Made by a program: the position numbers and the translations under genes. From NCBI RefSeq assembly GCF_012726205.1, contig NZ_JAASAE010000008.1, forward strand, positions 1-64,000: a DNA stretch of 64,000 nt, in the 5' to 3' direction. Under the pieces are notes generated by a model. That model worked only from the letters and a program-made list of their open reading frames with translations. It was not told the DNA's origin and ran no database searches. The first letter of the stretch is position 1. Each line of letters opens with the position of its first letter. Positions 16,602 to 25,556 of the stretch are shown here, piece by piece. The stretch is from Rhodococcus sp. HNM0569. Lineage in GTDB: Bacteria; Actinomycetota; Actinomycetes; Mycobacteriales; Mycobacteriaceae.

Positions 16602-17132
16602 TCAATCATCGGCAGCAACAGCGAGAACCACTTGGCCGAGTTTCCTGCCGATGACGACGATTTCATGAAACTCGGTGTGAATGTCTCCGTAGTCGTGCAC
16701 CCATGGTCCATGGAGTTGCGCGAGCGTGTACACGCGGGCCGCGCCTCGCACAAGTACACGAAACGCACGTTCTATCGCATCCTCGAACGCATCGGGCAGG
16801 ACCCCGCACGGCGCAGTCCACCGGCGGAGGAGTTGGATCGTGTCTGCACCGTCAGTCGGTCGATACTGGTCAGGGGTGATCGAGTGCAGCCAGTAGGGTC
16901 CGTGCCGGGTTCCTGCGGGATCAGCACCACCGCCGACGTAATCGTCGCGGAACTCGACCTGACCGATCATCGCGGCCAAAATTGACCGATCATCAAGCTC
17001 GCGATCGAGCATCCGAAAGCACTTCACGTCGATCCATTGATTACGATGATGGCTTCCCTCTCCGAAGCTGAAGGCTCGGAAGTTGATGAAGGAACGCCTC
17101 TCGTACTCGAGGGAGTTTTCCCGAACCACCAT
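16602..17132 (-). CDS. Hypothetical protein
   Basis: A 176-residue protein that I do not recognise. It has no signal peptide or membrane segment and is rich in aromatic and acidic residues (YGDIHTEFHEIVVIG near the end). The ATG is closely preceded by GGAGG (three-base gap), which supports translation. It lies alone between the phn promoter region and the duplicated DUF3558 cassettes, where base composition appears lower in G+C than in the flanking metabolic genes. Confidence 0.55.
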   Translation of the reverse strand: MVVRENSLEYERRSFINFRAFSFGEGSHHRNQWIDVKCFRMLDRELDDRSILAAMIGQVEFRDDYVGGGADPAGTRHGPYWLHSITPDQYRPTDGADTIQLLRRWTAPCGVLPDAFEDAIERAFRVLVRGAARVYTLAQLHGPWVHDYGDIHTEFHEIVVIGRKLGQVVLAVAADD

Positions 17133-17285
17133 CTACCTCCGCAGCGATCAGGTCGGTACGTTCTTGCGGCTGGTCTCCCGCCGCCGCTGCCGCTCGTCTG
17201 CAGCATCGGATTCCATGTCACCACAGCAGTGAGACCCCCGACCAACGACATGCGCCTGCTACCAATGCGGCCCTGCGAGTACGGC

Positions 17286-17834
17286 TCACAGCCGGTCAGG
17301 CAAATACGGACCGACGGCGTTCACAATCTTCTTCGCCTCGGCGCACGCCTCGTCGACGTTGTTCAGTTCATCTTGAGGACGGCTCGATCCCTCGTTGTAG
17401 TCCACACCGATCTGCAGCACCCCGGGCTCGATATCGATGCTGGCCATGCAAGAGACACCGGCCGTGAAATCCGAGACGGACACGGTGCGCCCGGATACCG
17501 TCATTCGTTCCTTCTCGACGAGCCTCGGGTCGCCGACGACATCCTCAAACGATTGCCCCATAGCATGAACGCCGGCACCGAATCGAGGATTGCGATGCAC
17601 GAATACGCAGTCCAGCGATACCGGATTGGTTCTTTCGTCGCGACTCATATTCCGCAAGCCGAGGTCTTCCATCACCGACATCGGCAACTGATCGCACGGA
17701 TGATACGAGATCTGAATCGGCTCGGCGGTCGTCGTCGACTCCGAGGCGTCGGACTCTGAGTCGCCGCACCCCGTGAGACCGGCCACCAGCAACGCCGCCG
17801 CTGCAGTCACGGCCAGATACCGAACTCCGCTCAC
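17286..17834 (-). CDS. DUF3558-like lipoprotein (cassette 1, second lipoprotein)
   Basis: An exported lipoprotein of 182 residues. The signal peptide ends in LTGC and is followed by an acidic/Ser/Thr linker and a DUF3558-type domain opening with ISYHPCDQLP. It ends in the shared block VDEACAEAKKIVNAVGPYLPDRL. The GTG start at 17834 overlaps the stop of the preceding lipoprotein gene (GTGA). It is closely similar to its operon neighbour and to both lipoproteins of the second cassette, so all four descend from one ancestor. The function of this family is unknown; a surface partner of the co-encoded secreted-type protein is plausible. Confidence 0.8.
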   Translation of the reverse strand: MSGVRYLAVTAAAALLVAGLTGCGDSESDASESTTTAEPIQISYHPCDQLPMSVMEDLGLRNMSRDERTNPVSLDCVFVHRNPRFGAGVHAMGQSFEDVVGDPRLVEKERMTVSGRTVSVSDFTAGVSCMASIDIEPGVLQIGVDYNEGSSRPQDELNNVDEACAEAKKIVNAVGPYLPDRL

Positions 17835-18388
17835 AACCGTTGCGGCAGGTGCGGGCCGAGTGCGTTCACGATGTTCTTCGCCTCGGCACAGGCTTGATCG
17901 ACTGTGGTGAGGTCCTCGTTGGGGCGCGTGGATTGTGCTTTGTAGTCCACCGAGACCTGGAGCACTCCGGGCGGAATGTCGATGTTGGCCATGCACAGCT
18001 CTCCGTCCGTGAACTCCGCGATCGAGACATCGCGGCCAGCGACGGTAAAGCTCTCCTTTTCGCGAAGCCGACTGTCAGCGATCGCAGCATCGTAGCTCTG
18101 AGCGAGGGCATAGATCCCGACGCCGTAAGACGGATCCCGATGCGCAAGAGTGCATTCCAACGATACCGGGTTAGTCCGCTCGTACCTGTCTGCCGTGGAC
18201 AGGTCCAATCCAAGGGCGCCCATCGCTTCTGCTGGCAACTGGTCGCACGGATGGTAGGAAATCTGCACCTCTTGAGCACTCGTGGTCGGTTCCGATGTAT
18301 CAGACGCCGAGTCACCACAGGCGGTGAGGCCCGCAGCCAGCGACGACGCTGCCGCCACGATCACTATTCCCCGCAGCCGCGTATTCAC
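17831..18388 (-). CDS. DUF3558-like lipoprotein (cassette 1, first lipoprotein)
   Basis: A 185-residue lipoprotein with lipobox LTAC, the conserved ISYHPCDQLP opening and the shared C-terminal block ending NALGPHLPQRL. Three conserved cysteines after the lipid Cys (HPCDQ, LECTL, LCMAN) plus DQACAE suggest disulfides. It is coupled by a four-base ATGA overlap to the helical protein upstream and by GTGA to the next lipoprotein downstream, so the three genes make one operon. Confidence 0.8.
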   Translation of the reverse strand: MNTRLRGIVIVAAASSLAAGLTACGDSASDTSEPTTSAQEVQISYHPCDQLPAEAMGALGLDLSTADRYERTNPVSLECTLAHRDPSYGVGIYALAQSYDAAIADSRLREKESFTVAGRDVSIAEFTDGELCMANIDIPPGVLQVSVDYKAQSTRPNEDLTTVDQACAEAKNIVNALGPHLPQRL

Positions 18389-18780
18389 TGTTGGACCTCC
18401 ACTGCGCCGAGGTTAGTTGCCGACTCATCGTCGGTCGCTTGGTAGTTGTCACGCACCTTCTGCAGGGCATCGCGGATCTGTCTCACATACTCGATATGCG
18501 AATCGATGTACCCGACCGCCGAGCTCTCCTGCGCGATCGACCCTCCACCGCGGGCCTTTTCCTGGAACTTCTTCACGATCGCCTGTGCGGTCTCGATATC
18601 AGGCTCTCCGATTGCCAGCTTTTCCATGTAGAGCTCCCGATAGGCCCGATTTCGGAGTTGCTGGAGCTTGTCGACAAAGTCATCGCAGTACCTGATGCAG
18701 CCGTCCATCTTTTCGGGATCAAAGTCGAGTTGTCCGCTTGCGATCGCTGCGTCGGCTAGCGCTGCCCACGAATCCGCCAT
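18385..18780 (-). CDS. Helical type VII-like small protein (cassette 1)
   Basis: A 131-residue, almost entirely helical protein without a signal peptide. The N-terminus MADSWAALADAAIASGQLDF and length recall Esp/WXG-type proteins exported by type VII systems, but no clear WXG turn is present, so this is an analogy. The ATG follows GGGGGGACAG. It heads the operon with two lipoproteins. The paralogue at 20789-21184 has the same length and a nearly identical C-terminal half (AQAIVKKFQEKARGG and DALQKVRDNYQ). Confidence 0.65.
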   Translation of the reverse strand: MADSWAALADAAIASGQLDFDPEKMDGCIRYCDDFVDKLQQLRNRAYRELYMEKLAIGEPDIETAQAIVKKFQEKARGGGSIAQESSAVGYIDSHIEYVRQIRDALQKVRDNYQATDDESATNLGAVEVQQ

Positions 18781-18969
18781 CTGTCCCCCCGTGCGTGCGT
18801 GGCCACCGCTGCCATCACCACGACTCGTCCGTACCGTATCGCGCCCCAAGATATCAACCCGGGCGCCACCGGCCGCAAGATGGCCGCGCACCTCCCGCTC
18901 ATGGGGCACGCTGCGCGGGCGTCGCAGCGATTTGCCCAGCACCCGCCGCGGGCGCTATGCATACCTCTC

Positions 18970-19632
18970 GTGCCAGAACCCGGAACCGTCGACGTGCTGT
19001 TTCCGCTGCGTGCGGGAACGGAGAGTGAGCCCGGCCGATGGGCAGGCAAGGAACCGGCTGCGACGCTGATGCGGCTTCCGGCCGCGCACGGACCCGAGCT
19101 GTGCGCCGCGCACGGCAGGGCCGGCACGTGGTCACGGCGATTCCGCATCTATGCCAGGCCGGAAACCGAACACGATCGCAAGTCGCCGCGCCGCCAGATA
19201 CTCCATGACCTGGTGTTTTCCTGGACCGAACTCGGGCGTGTCATCAAGAGAATCGGAACCGCCCCCTCGACGCAATGGACGTTCTACGGTTGCAGCGATT
19301 GCCGCGCGTGGCTGCGTGGCCACCGCATACGCGCGCTGCTCCGGTTCGCGGTGAGCATCTTCTTGATGATCGGCCTTCCGCTGATTCTCGGCGGCACCTC
19401 GCTACAGGTCCTTGGGTCGATCTTGATGTTCGTCGGATTGTTTTTCTTCACCTACAGCGCAGCGAAGGCACGCTGGGCCGATCAGTTCACTCGAGCAACC
19501 GTCAGCGACGACGGCGACTGGCTCGTACTTCGCGCACCACACCCGGACTATGTCGTGGGTGCACGCACAACTGGTGCCGATACCCGGGCCGAACAAGGCT
19601 CTGAACGACCGCCATGGTGGAAAGTCGGTTGA
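18970..19632 (+). CDS. CxxC membrane protein (cassette 1)
   Basis: A 220-residue protein with two transmembrane helices at about residues 120-165. Just before them is the cysteine pair GCSDC, which could bind metal or form a disulfide. The GTG start is chosen by alignment with the second copy, where the equivalent codon is ATG (21408) and the leader sequence ATACCTCTC is shared. No known family is recognised. It is divergent from the lipoprotein operon, so both probably share the intervening 190-base control region. Confidence 0.65.
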   Translation: MPEPGTVDVLFPLRAGTESEPGRWAGKEPAATLMRLPAAHGPELCAAHGRAGTWSRRFRIYARPETEHDRKSPRRQILHDLVFSWTELGRVIKRIGTAPSTQWTFYGCSDCRAWLRGHRIRALLRFAVSIFLMIGLPLILGGTSLQVLGSILMFVGLFFFTYSAAKARWADQFTRATVSDDGDWLVLRAPHPDYVVGARTTGADTRAEQGSERPPWWKVG

Positions 19633-19683
19633 GATATCGGCACAGTTGCAGGGCAATGCATTTCGAGGGTTGATACGACGGGC

Positions 19684-20238
19684 TTACAACCGTTCAGGCA
19701 GGTATGGCCCAAGTGCGTTCACAATCTTCTTCGCCTCGGCACAGGCCTGATCGACGGTGCTGAGCCATTCTCCGCTGAGAGATTCTCTCTCCGTATAGTC
19801 GACAGACACCTGTAGCACTTCCGGCGCGATATCGATGGTGGCCATACACGAGAATCCGGAGGTGAAGTCGGCGAGCGAGGTGGTGTGCCCCGCGACTGTC
19901 AATCGCTCCTTCTCGACAAGCCTTTCGTCGGCTACTACGTCGTCGAAGGTTTGCCCCATGGCATAGAAGCCAGCCCCGTACCGCGGAGCCCTGTGGGCGA
20001 TTATGCAATTGAAAGAGACTGGTCCCATCCGTTCTTCGCGGTACGCCTTCGACAAGTCCAAGCCGAAACCTGCCATCACGTCCGGCGGCAATTCATCACA
20101 CGGGTGATACGAAATCTCGATCGGCTGTGTACTCGTAGTCTCGTTCGCAACATCGGATTCCGTGTCACCACACGCGGCGAGGCCCGCGACCAGCGACAGT
20201 GTGCCTACTACCAACGCGAGCGTGCGGGTCAGACTCAC
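19684..20238 (-). CDS. DUF3558-like lipoprotein (cassette 2, second lipoprotein)
   Basis: A 184-residue lipoprotein with lipobox LAAC, the ISYHPCDELP opening and the end block QACAEAKKIVNALGPYLPERL. The GTG start overlaps the preceding gene stop (GTGA), exactly as in cassette 1. The linker before YHPC is acidic and Thr/Ser rich. It is the equivalent of the gene at 17286-17834. Confidence 0.8.
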   Translation of the reverse strand: MSLTRTLALVVGTLSLVAGLAACGDTESDVANETTSTQPIEISYHPCDELPPDVMAGFGLDLSKAYREERMGPVSFNCIIAHRAPRYGAGFYAMGQTFDDVVADERLVEKERLTVAGHTTSLADFTSGFSCMATIDIAPEVLQVSVDYTERESLSGEWLSTVDQACAEAKKIVNALGPYLPERL

Positions 20239-20792
20239 AGCCGTTCAGGCAGGTACGGGCCCAGCGCATTAACAATATTCATCGCCTCGGCGCATGCCTC
20301 GTCGACATTGTTCAGTTCATCTTCGGGACGAGGAGAGTTCTCTCGATAGTCAACCGACACCTGCAGCGTGCCTGGTGGAATGTCGATGCTCGCGCGACAA
20401 GAAACGCCGCCGGTGAAGTCGGCAACGGATACATCGCGCCCCGCAATGGATGTCCGTTCCTTCTCGACGAGTCGCTGATCCCCAACAACCTCGTCGAACT
20501 CCTGACCCATTGCAACCACGCTGGCCCCATAGCGGGGGTTGCTATGCGCGAACGTACATTCGAGCGAGACCGGGTCCGTACGCTCCTGCCGATAAGCAGC
20601 GGCCATGTCAAAGCCCAACCTGGACATGACGTCGGGAGGTAGCTGATCGCATGGATGATACGAAACCTGGATCGGCGCCACTGTCGTCGTGGATTCAGAT
20701 GCGCCTGATTCTGAGCCTCCGCACGCCGCCACGCCGGAAACCAACGCCACGGCCGATGCCACAACTGCCACGCCTCGCGCATATGTTCTCAC
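20235..20792 (-). CDS. DUF3558-like lipoprotein (cassette 2, first lipoprotein)
   Basis: A 185-residue lipoprotein with lipobox VAAC, the VSYHPCDQLP opening and the C-terminal block DEACAEAMNIVNALGPYLPERL. It is coupled by ATGA to the helical gene upstream. Its C-terminal half is closest to the second lipoprotein of cassette 1 (both carry DELNNVDEACAEA), which hints at recombination between the copies. Confidence 0.8.
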   Translation of the reverse strand: MRTYARGVAVVASAVALVSGVAACGGSESGASESTTTVAPIQVSYHPCDQLPPDVMSRLGFDMAAAYRQERTDPVSLECTFAHSNPRYGASVVAMGQEFDEVVGDQRLVEKERTSIAGRDVSVADFTGGVSCRASIDIPPGTLQVSVDYRENSPRPEDELNNVDEACAEAMNIVNALGPYLPERL

Positions 20793-21184
20793 TGCTGTAC
20801 CTCCACTGCGCCAAGATTGGCTGCTGAATCCGCATCGGTCGTCTGGTAGTTGTCGCGCACCTTCTGCAGAGCATCGCGAATCTGGGTTACATAGTCGATG
20901 TGTGAGTCGATGTAGCCCACCGCAGAGCTTTCCTGCGGGATACCGTCACCACCGCGGGCCTTCTCCTGGAACTTCTTCACGATTGCTTGCGCGGTCTGAA
21001 TGTCCGGCTCGCCGATCCCGAGCGTCTCCCGATACAGTTCCAGGTCAGCTCGTTTACGCAGGAGCGTCAGCTCCTGGATGAAGTCATCGCAATACCTGAT
21101 GCACCCATCCATCTTGTCGGGATCGAAATCGAGCTGCCCGCTCGCGATCGCTGCTTCGGCGAGTGCCGCCCACGAATCCGCCAT
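20789..21184 (-). CDS. Helical type VII-like small protein (cassette 2)
   Basis: A 131-residue helical protein, paralogue of the one at 18385. The ATG at 21184 is preferred over an upstream in-frame start because it matches the copy in cassette 1 and follows GGGGGGACTG. Identity to copy 1 is very high from residue 10 to the end; differences cluster around residues 52-70. Confidence 0.65.
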   Translation of the reverse strand: MADSWAALAEAAIASGQLDFDPDKMDGCIRYCDDFIQELTLLRKRADLELYRETLGIGEPDIQTAQAIVKKFQEKARGGDGIPQESSAVGYIDSHIDYVTQIRDALQKVRDNYQTTDADSAANLGAVEVQQ

Positions 21185-21407
21185 CAGTCCCCCCGTGCGT
21201 ACGTACGCGGCCACCCTTACCGTCGCCACGACTCGTCTGGTACCGGTCCAAAGGTATCAAGCCGGGCAGGAGCCGCCCCCAGACGCACGGTGCGACTACC
21301 TCCCCGAGACTCGAGAAACCTCGTGACCTGCACATTCGACGCGGCAGGACGGCTCCCGACTGGATCAATTTGCCAAGCCCACGGCCAGGCCGCTATCCAT
21401 ACCTCTC

Positions 21408-22070
21408 ATGTCCGAGACCGCAACCGTCGACGTGTTGTTTCCGCTGCGCGCCGGGACGGTGAGCGAACTCGGCCGGTTCGCGGGCAAGGAGCCGATCTCG
21501 ACGCTGCGGCGGTTCCCGGCCGTCGACCCGCCGGCGGTGTGTGTCGCGCACGGCAGGCCCGGAACGTGGTCGCGTCGCTTCTACGTCTATGCCAAGCCGG
21601 AGACCGAATTCGATCGTTGGTCGTCACGCCGGCAGATCTGGCACGACCTGACGAACAAGTGGGCGGGGCTCGGCCGACTCCTCGAGCGGGTGGCGACGGC
21701 ACACCAGACGAGACGGACCATCCACGGCTGCGACGACTGCCACCGATGGCTGCGCGCACATCGTGGACGTGGGTTTCTCCGGTTGGCGGTGAGCCTCTTC
21801 GTGATGATCGGCCTGCCGGTACTGCTGGCCGACACCGAGTACGGCGAAGCCGCGGTGACGCTGTTGGTGCCCGGCGCAGCTGCCGTCGTCTACAGCCTCG
21901 CGAGACTGCGTTGGGCCGAACGGTTCAGCCGCGTGTCCGTCACCGACCACGGCGAGTACCTCGTCGTCCACGCCCCACACCCGGATTACGTCGCGGCGGC
22001 GACCGCAACGGGTGCCGAGACACGGGCGACGCGTGGTTTCGAACGGGCCCCGTGGTGGCGAGTCAGTTAG
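21408..22070 (+). CDS. CxxC membrane protein (cassette 2)
   Basis: A 220-residue membrane protein with the cysteine pair GCDDC, two helices at about residues 120-165 and a C-terminus ending ERAPWWRVS. It is the counterpart of 18970-19632. It converges with the hypothetical gene at 22078, leaving seven bases between their ends. Confidence 0.65.
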   Translation: MSETATVDVLFPLRAGTVSELGRFAGKEPISTLRRFPAVDPPAVCVAHGRPGTWSRRFYVYAKPETEFDRWSSRRQIWHDLTNKWAGLGRLLERVATAHQTRRTIHGCDDCHRWLRAHRGRGFLRLAVSLFVMIGLPVLLADTEYGEAAVTLLVPGAAAVVYSLARLRWAERFSRVSVTDHGEYLVVHAPHPDYVAAATATGAETRATRGFERAPWWRVS

Positions 22071-22077
22071 AGGTGGT

Positions 22078-22782
22078 CTAGTCGACGTATAGCTCATGAA
22101 ACCTGGCCGCAACCGGGCGCAAATGATCGGGACAGCCCTTGCCGATTCGGCTCGAGACGCTGGCTTGGGCTTCATAGAGGACGACGGCAGCACCAAGCAT
22201 CGAAGTCGACGCGTAGAGAAGGTCAGCCAAGATTGCGAAGAGGTCGTTTGGCTCACGCACATAATGAGTAGTCCACGTGTATCCGTGCGCAAAACCCGAC
22301 GAGATCGAGTACATTGGCTTGGCGAATTCCGCCATCGGCGTGTGCTGCGGATTCACAGCCGATCTGTCTACCCATGCCGACGCCTGTTCGATGAGTTGCT
22401 CGATTGTCGGAACACCAGTCACCCCGGCCAGACTGCTCAGGATCGTTGTTGCCTGCTCAAGGTCAGCTGTTAGATGCACTAGACGTTCACTGAAACCCGG
22501 AGCACTCTGCGATTCGAGAGCTGCCTTCCCCTTTGCGACGTACCTCTTCTTAGCTTGCACCTCCGACTTCGTCATACGAAGCGCACGATTACGCCGCTCA
22601 TCGCGGTCTGTCGGCGACAGTACCCATACGGCTCGGCTCGAAGCTTCAAGGGCCGCTCGACACAGCGTCGCCAGTGATAACAAGCGAGTCCGACCGTTCC
22701 TGTCGATGTCTTCGGCCAGACGGACAACCGTGGTTAGGTTTTCGGCCGCAGCCATCGCTGGGAATAGCGAATGGTCTAGCAC
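22078..22782 (-). CDS. Hypothetical protein, start uncertain
   Basis: A largely helical soluble protein of 234 residues from the GTG at 22782. I do not recognise the family. The same frame stays open upstream for at least 150 bases with coding-like content (ending in WLFSATVSQHASSAPV) but without a good start codon. The gene may therefore be longer or may have lost its 5' end. There is no signal peptide or membrane segment. Confidence 0.5.
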   Translation of the reverse strand: MLDHSLFPAMAAAENLTTVVRLAEDIDRNGRTRLLSLATLCRAALEASSRAVWVLSPTDRDERRNRALRMTKSEVQAKKRYVAKGKAALESQSAPGFSERLVHLTADLEQATTILSSLAGVTGVPTIEQLIEQASAWVDRSAVNPQHTPMAEFAKPMYSISSGFAHGYTWTTHYVREPNDLFAILADLLYASTSMLGAAVVLYEAQASVSSRIGKGCPDHLRPVAARFHELYVD

Positions 22783-23265
22783 TGGAGCCGAAGATGCGTG
22801 CTGGGAGACTGTCGCCGAGAAAAGCCAGTGTCGTCTCGGACGATCGAACTCCCTGGTTCGGGTTGGCTCGGACTCGTACGCCGTTGCGCGAATGTGCGGG
22901 CGGTCTCGATCCCGCTGTCGACACGTCCGCGCGACGGAATCAGCGCGCGCGTGAAGATTGCCCGCACTGCCACAACCTCTGGTGCTGCAAGATCAAGTCG
23001 CTGAGCGCGAGTCCGACGGTTTCCAGACTGGTGCCGCGAATCTTTGGTACGCCGCTTCGCACTCTTGGGCATCCGTACCGGGCCTTCCTATCTAGTGGGT
23101 TGTAGCGAATCGAGCTACTGAGTAGGCACGACCACAGTCTCAGCGACGCGCTTGGAACAAAGTCGAGACATCGTCGCCAACTGCCACGTAGTGCAACCGC
23201 GCACGCTTATCCGACACCGCCGACCAGATCGATTCGCCGACTCGGTCGGCGAGTCGGAACAGGAC
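22783..23265. other. Region without a confident gene, possible gene remnants
   Basis: A 483-base stretch, by eye less G+C-rich. Minus-strand frames here are open but lack good starts: one reads as a basic N-terminus (MPKSAKRRTKDS, from 23072), and another continues into the hypothetical gene at 22078. A decayed or frameshifted longer gene is possible. Confidence 0.35.
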
Positions 23266-23535
23266 TCATCCCCACATGTCGGCGTCTCCACTGGCGAAAG
23301 CGCGCCTGACGCGCGCGGTCTCGGCGGCGATCAGTTCGTCGTCCACGGTCGCGCCGACGGCTGCGAAGCCGGCGGCGACCGCCGACTCGATCGACGGGAA
23401 GGAACCCACCGGCTCGTGCGTAACGGCCCACATGACCCGCACATAGCATCCATTCGGCGAAGGCATGAAAACAACTGTGCGGTCGCCGTTCTCGACCATC
23501 GGGAAGATCGCTTCGAGACTACGTTCGCTCATCAT
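23266..23535 (-). CDS. Hypothetical small protein
   Basis: An 89-residue acidic, soluble protein that I do not recognise. It is likely translated with the RDD gene upstream: its ATG overlaps the distal stop of that frame by four bases (ATGA at 23532-23535). The centre (CYVRVMWAVTHEPVGSF) looks like a beta sheet, and the C-terminal half is helical. Confidence 0.6.
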   Translation of the reverse strand: MMSERSLEAIFPMVENGDRTVVFMPSPNGCYVRVMWAVTHEPVGSFPSIESAVAAGFAAVGATVDDELIAAETARVRRAFASGDADMWG

Positions 23536-24122
23536 GCTTGTTTCTCATACACATACAGCGGTGGCGTGCCGATGCATCCAGCGCAACGCCTGTCGCGTAC
23601 CACCGAGTAGATGGTGCCCCGCAGGTCCGACAGCTGCACCACGTCTCGCCCCGTTCCCGCGGGGAGCACTCGCCGCGACGCAACGATTCAGATCCGTCGA
23701 GGCGTCACGGCGGGCATCCCAACCTGGCCGTCACCTGTCCAGCCGTCGATCGGCAGCACGACCACCCCGACGACCCAACTCCTTACGAGGTACCAGAACC
23801 CGACTCGACTGCCGGTGCGGGGATGAACCACTCTCAGACTGGTGATCCGCTTCCCCACTGTCTGTTGGTAGACGGCTTGATAGATGCAGCGATGAACGAA
23901 GGACGCGACGATCCATCCGCCGAGCGCGCCCCAGAGTGTGTTAATCGGTACGGAGGAGGCGGACTCGGCGTCTGCCATCGCCAGATACACGGCGCCGAAG
24001 CCGATCGCCGCCCCCGCCGCATGGATCACGAGGTCGACGAGGAACGCGATCATTCGACGGTCCGGGTCGGGCGGAAGAATCTGCGGTTCGTGTCGCGACC
24101 GCCTCGTCGTCTTCAGCTTCAT
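23532..24122 (-). pseudogene. RDD family membrane protein interrupted by an in-frame stop
   Basis: The first 144 residues encode a typical RDD protein (DRRMIAFLVDLVIHAAGAA, then YQQTVGKRITSLRVVHPRTG). A TGA at 23688-23690 ends it early. The same frame then continues for 51 coding-like codons (including DVVQLSDLRGTIYSVVRD) to a TGA at 23532 that overlaps the next gene's ATG by four bases. The restored protein would be 196 residues, close to the 188 of the intact RDD gene at 9196. This points to a single nonsense change or a sequencing error. Confidence 0.65.
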
Positions 24123-24418
24123 CGGCTCATCTCCCCCTGCATACGATCCCGACTTCGGTCGCCGTTCGGTGTCGACCGGCGCAACCGGCGAAACCTACGA
24201 GCCGTGCGCCCCCCACTCGCGCCCGCCAATGCAACAAACCTTCGGAGGCACGGCGACCCGACCCTCGGGACAAGCCTGACGATGACGACGGCCTCGACCG
24301 CGCGTCATCGTAGCGGCCCCAACACGCGACGGTCGGACAATTCTGACCGCTGATCTACCGAAAACGGGTCTGCGCCAACCGTTAAGATCCTCGCAACTAC
24401 GGCTCCCCGGAGGATGAG

Positions 24419-25033
24419 ATGAGCGCACCCACAGCGGTTCCCAGATCGCCGATGTCCACCCTGAACATCGCGGGGTTCAGCGTCGCCTGCTTGGCGAGCC
24501 TCGCGATCATCGTGGGCAGCCTCGGCCCGTGGGGAGTGGTCCAGGCCCCCTCGTCTGCTGCCGTCAGCGGAACCGATACTCCCGACGGCAAGATCATTCT
24601 GATCGCCGGGTGCGTGGCCGGCGCCTCACTGCTGCTCCGCACGGCATGGAACTCCATACTGCCGCTGCTCATCGCCGCCCTGGCGGGCAGCCTGTGCGCG
24701 GTAGGTGGAATCACCGACCTGATCCGAGGCCAGGCAATGTTCGATGCCGAGGGTCAGATTCTTGGCTCTGTCGGCTGGGGCCTGTGGCTGGTGTGCATCG
24801 GAGCCGTCGCGCTTCTACTCGGCCTCGCTCTGTGCGTGGTGACGCATCTCCAAAGCCGCAAGACTGCGGTCCGCAACAGAGCTGCGGCGCCTGGGACCAG
24901 GCGACCGGTTCGGTCCGGATCGCGGTACCTCGACGATGATCCGCAGGCATTGAAGTACGCGATCGTGTCCCTACTCTGCTGCGTAGCAACGGTGGTACTC
25001 CTTGCCGTTGCGTTCAGCGTGCAAGTCTCGTAG
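24419..25033 (+). CDS. Hypothetical four-helix membrane protein
   Basis: A 204-residue integral membrane protein with helices at about residues 20-42, 60-78, 80-98 and 112-140, and a further one at the C-terminus (ALKYAIVSLLCCVATVVLL). The ATG is preceded by GGAGG at a good distance. A glycine-proline-tryptophan motif (LGPWGVVQAP) follows the first helix. No family is recognised and there is no operon partner. Confidence 0.6.
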   Translation: MSAPTAVPRSPMSTLNIAGFSVACLASLAIIVGSLGPWGVVQAPSSAAVSGTDTPDGKIILIAGCVAGASLLLRTAWNSILPLLIAALAGSLCAVGGITDLIRGQAMFDAEGQILGSVGWGLWLVCIGAVALLLGLALCVVTHLQSRKTAVRNRAAAPGTRRPVRSGSRYLDDDPQALKYAIVSLLCCVATVVLLAVAFSVQVS

Positions 25034-25556
25034 CAACCGATGATCGGCTCCCAGGCCCGCGGTGCCAGACCGGGGCGACGTCTCTACGACCGACCCGGCT
25101 CCCGGTGCTACCAACCAGCCGAGCGCCATGCATCAGGGTCGAGGCAGTCGCGGCCGACGATGACGGCCTGCTGACGTACAACCCCGACAACCAGCTTCGG
25201 ATCGAGCGCGAACACGTTCGATTCGGGCTGCACAGGTACGACGTCAGCTCCTTCGCACGATTCGAGCGCGTCGTGTAGGCGAGACCGAAGAGCAAAGCCT
25301 CCCGTTGGCGAGGTTGCGGCGTAGTACTTCACCGAGGCCGGTCGACAGCGGCCCGTTCCGCGAATGGTCCGGGTGGCCGAAGGCGCCGGGCGTCGGCCCG
25401 GCGTTGCTGTCGCTGTACTGCTGGGCGACACAGGCGCACACCACCGCCGAGCTCGTCGAAATGTGGCTCGTACACGACTGGCGCACCCGGCGCGCCGAGG
25501 CCCGCCACCGCGCCTTCGGGTGGGACCGGCCAGTCTGACTGCCGGGTGTCGAAGGC
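25034..25556. other. Region with gene fragments only
   Basis: A 523-base stretch. A plus-strand frame ends at 25278 with a coding-like tail (TYNPDNQLRIEREHVRFGL) but has no start. A second frame at about 25305-25538 ends AELVEMWLVHDWRTRR and also lacks upstream context. Both look like remnants of larger genes. Confidence 0.35.

Larger units (their letters stand above)
17286..19632. repeat. Tandem duplicated cassette, unit 1
   Basis: Four genes: two DUF3558 lipoproteins and a helical small protein on the minus strand, and a divergent CxxC membrane protein on the plus strand. The same order, orientations, gene lengths and overlaps recur at 19684-22070. The units are about 2.35 and 2.39 kb and have diverged at protein level while keeping near-identical motifs. 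Confidence 0.85.
19684..22070. repeat. Tandem duplicated cassette, unit 2
   Basis: The second unit of the four-gene duplication, beginning 51 bases after unit 1. All gene lengths match within a few codons (185/185, 131/131 and 220/220 residues for equivalent genes). Confidence 0.85.

Noticed and set aside
16279-16605. Minus-strand frame between phnD and the hypothetical gene
   Set aside because: It has basic low-complexity content, no ribosome site and overlap with the probable phn control region.
22674-23105. Plus-strand frame containing CPHCHNLWCC, suggestive of a zinc ribbon
   Set aside because: There is a single cysteine cluster, no second pair and no ribosome site, and it is antisense to a more coding-like minus frame.
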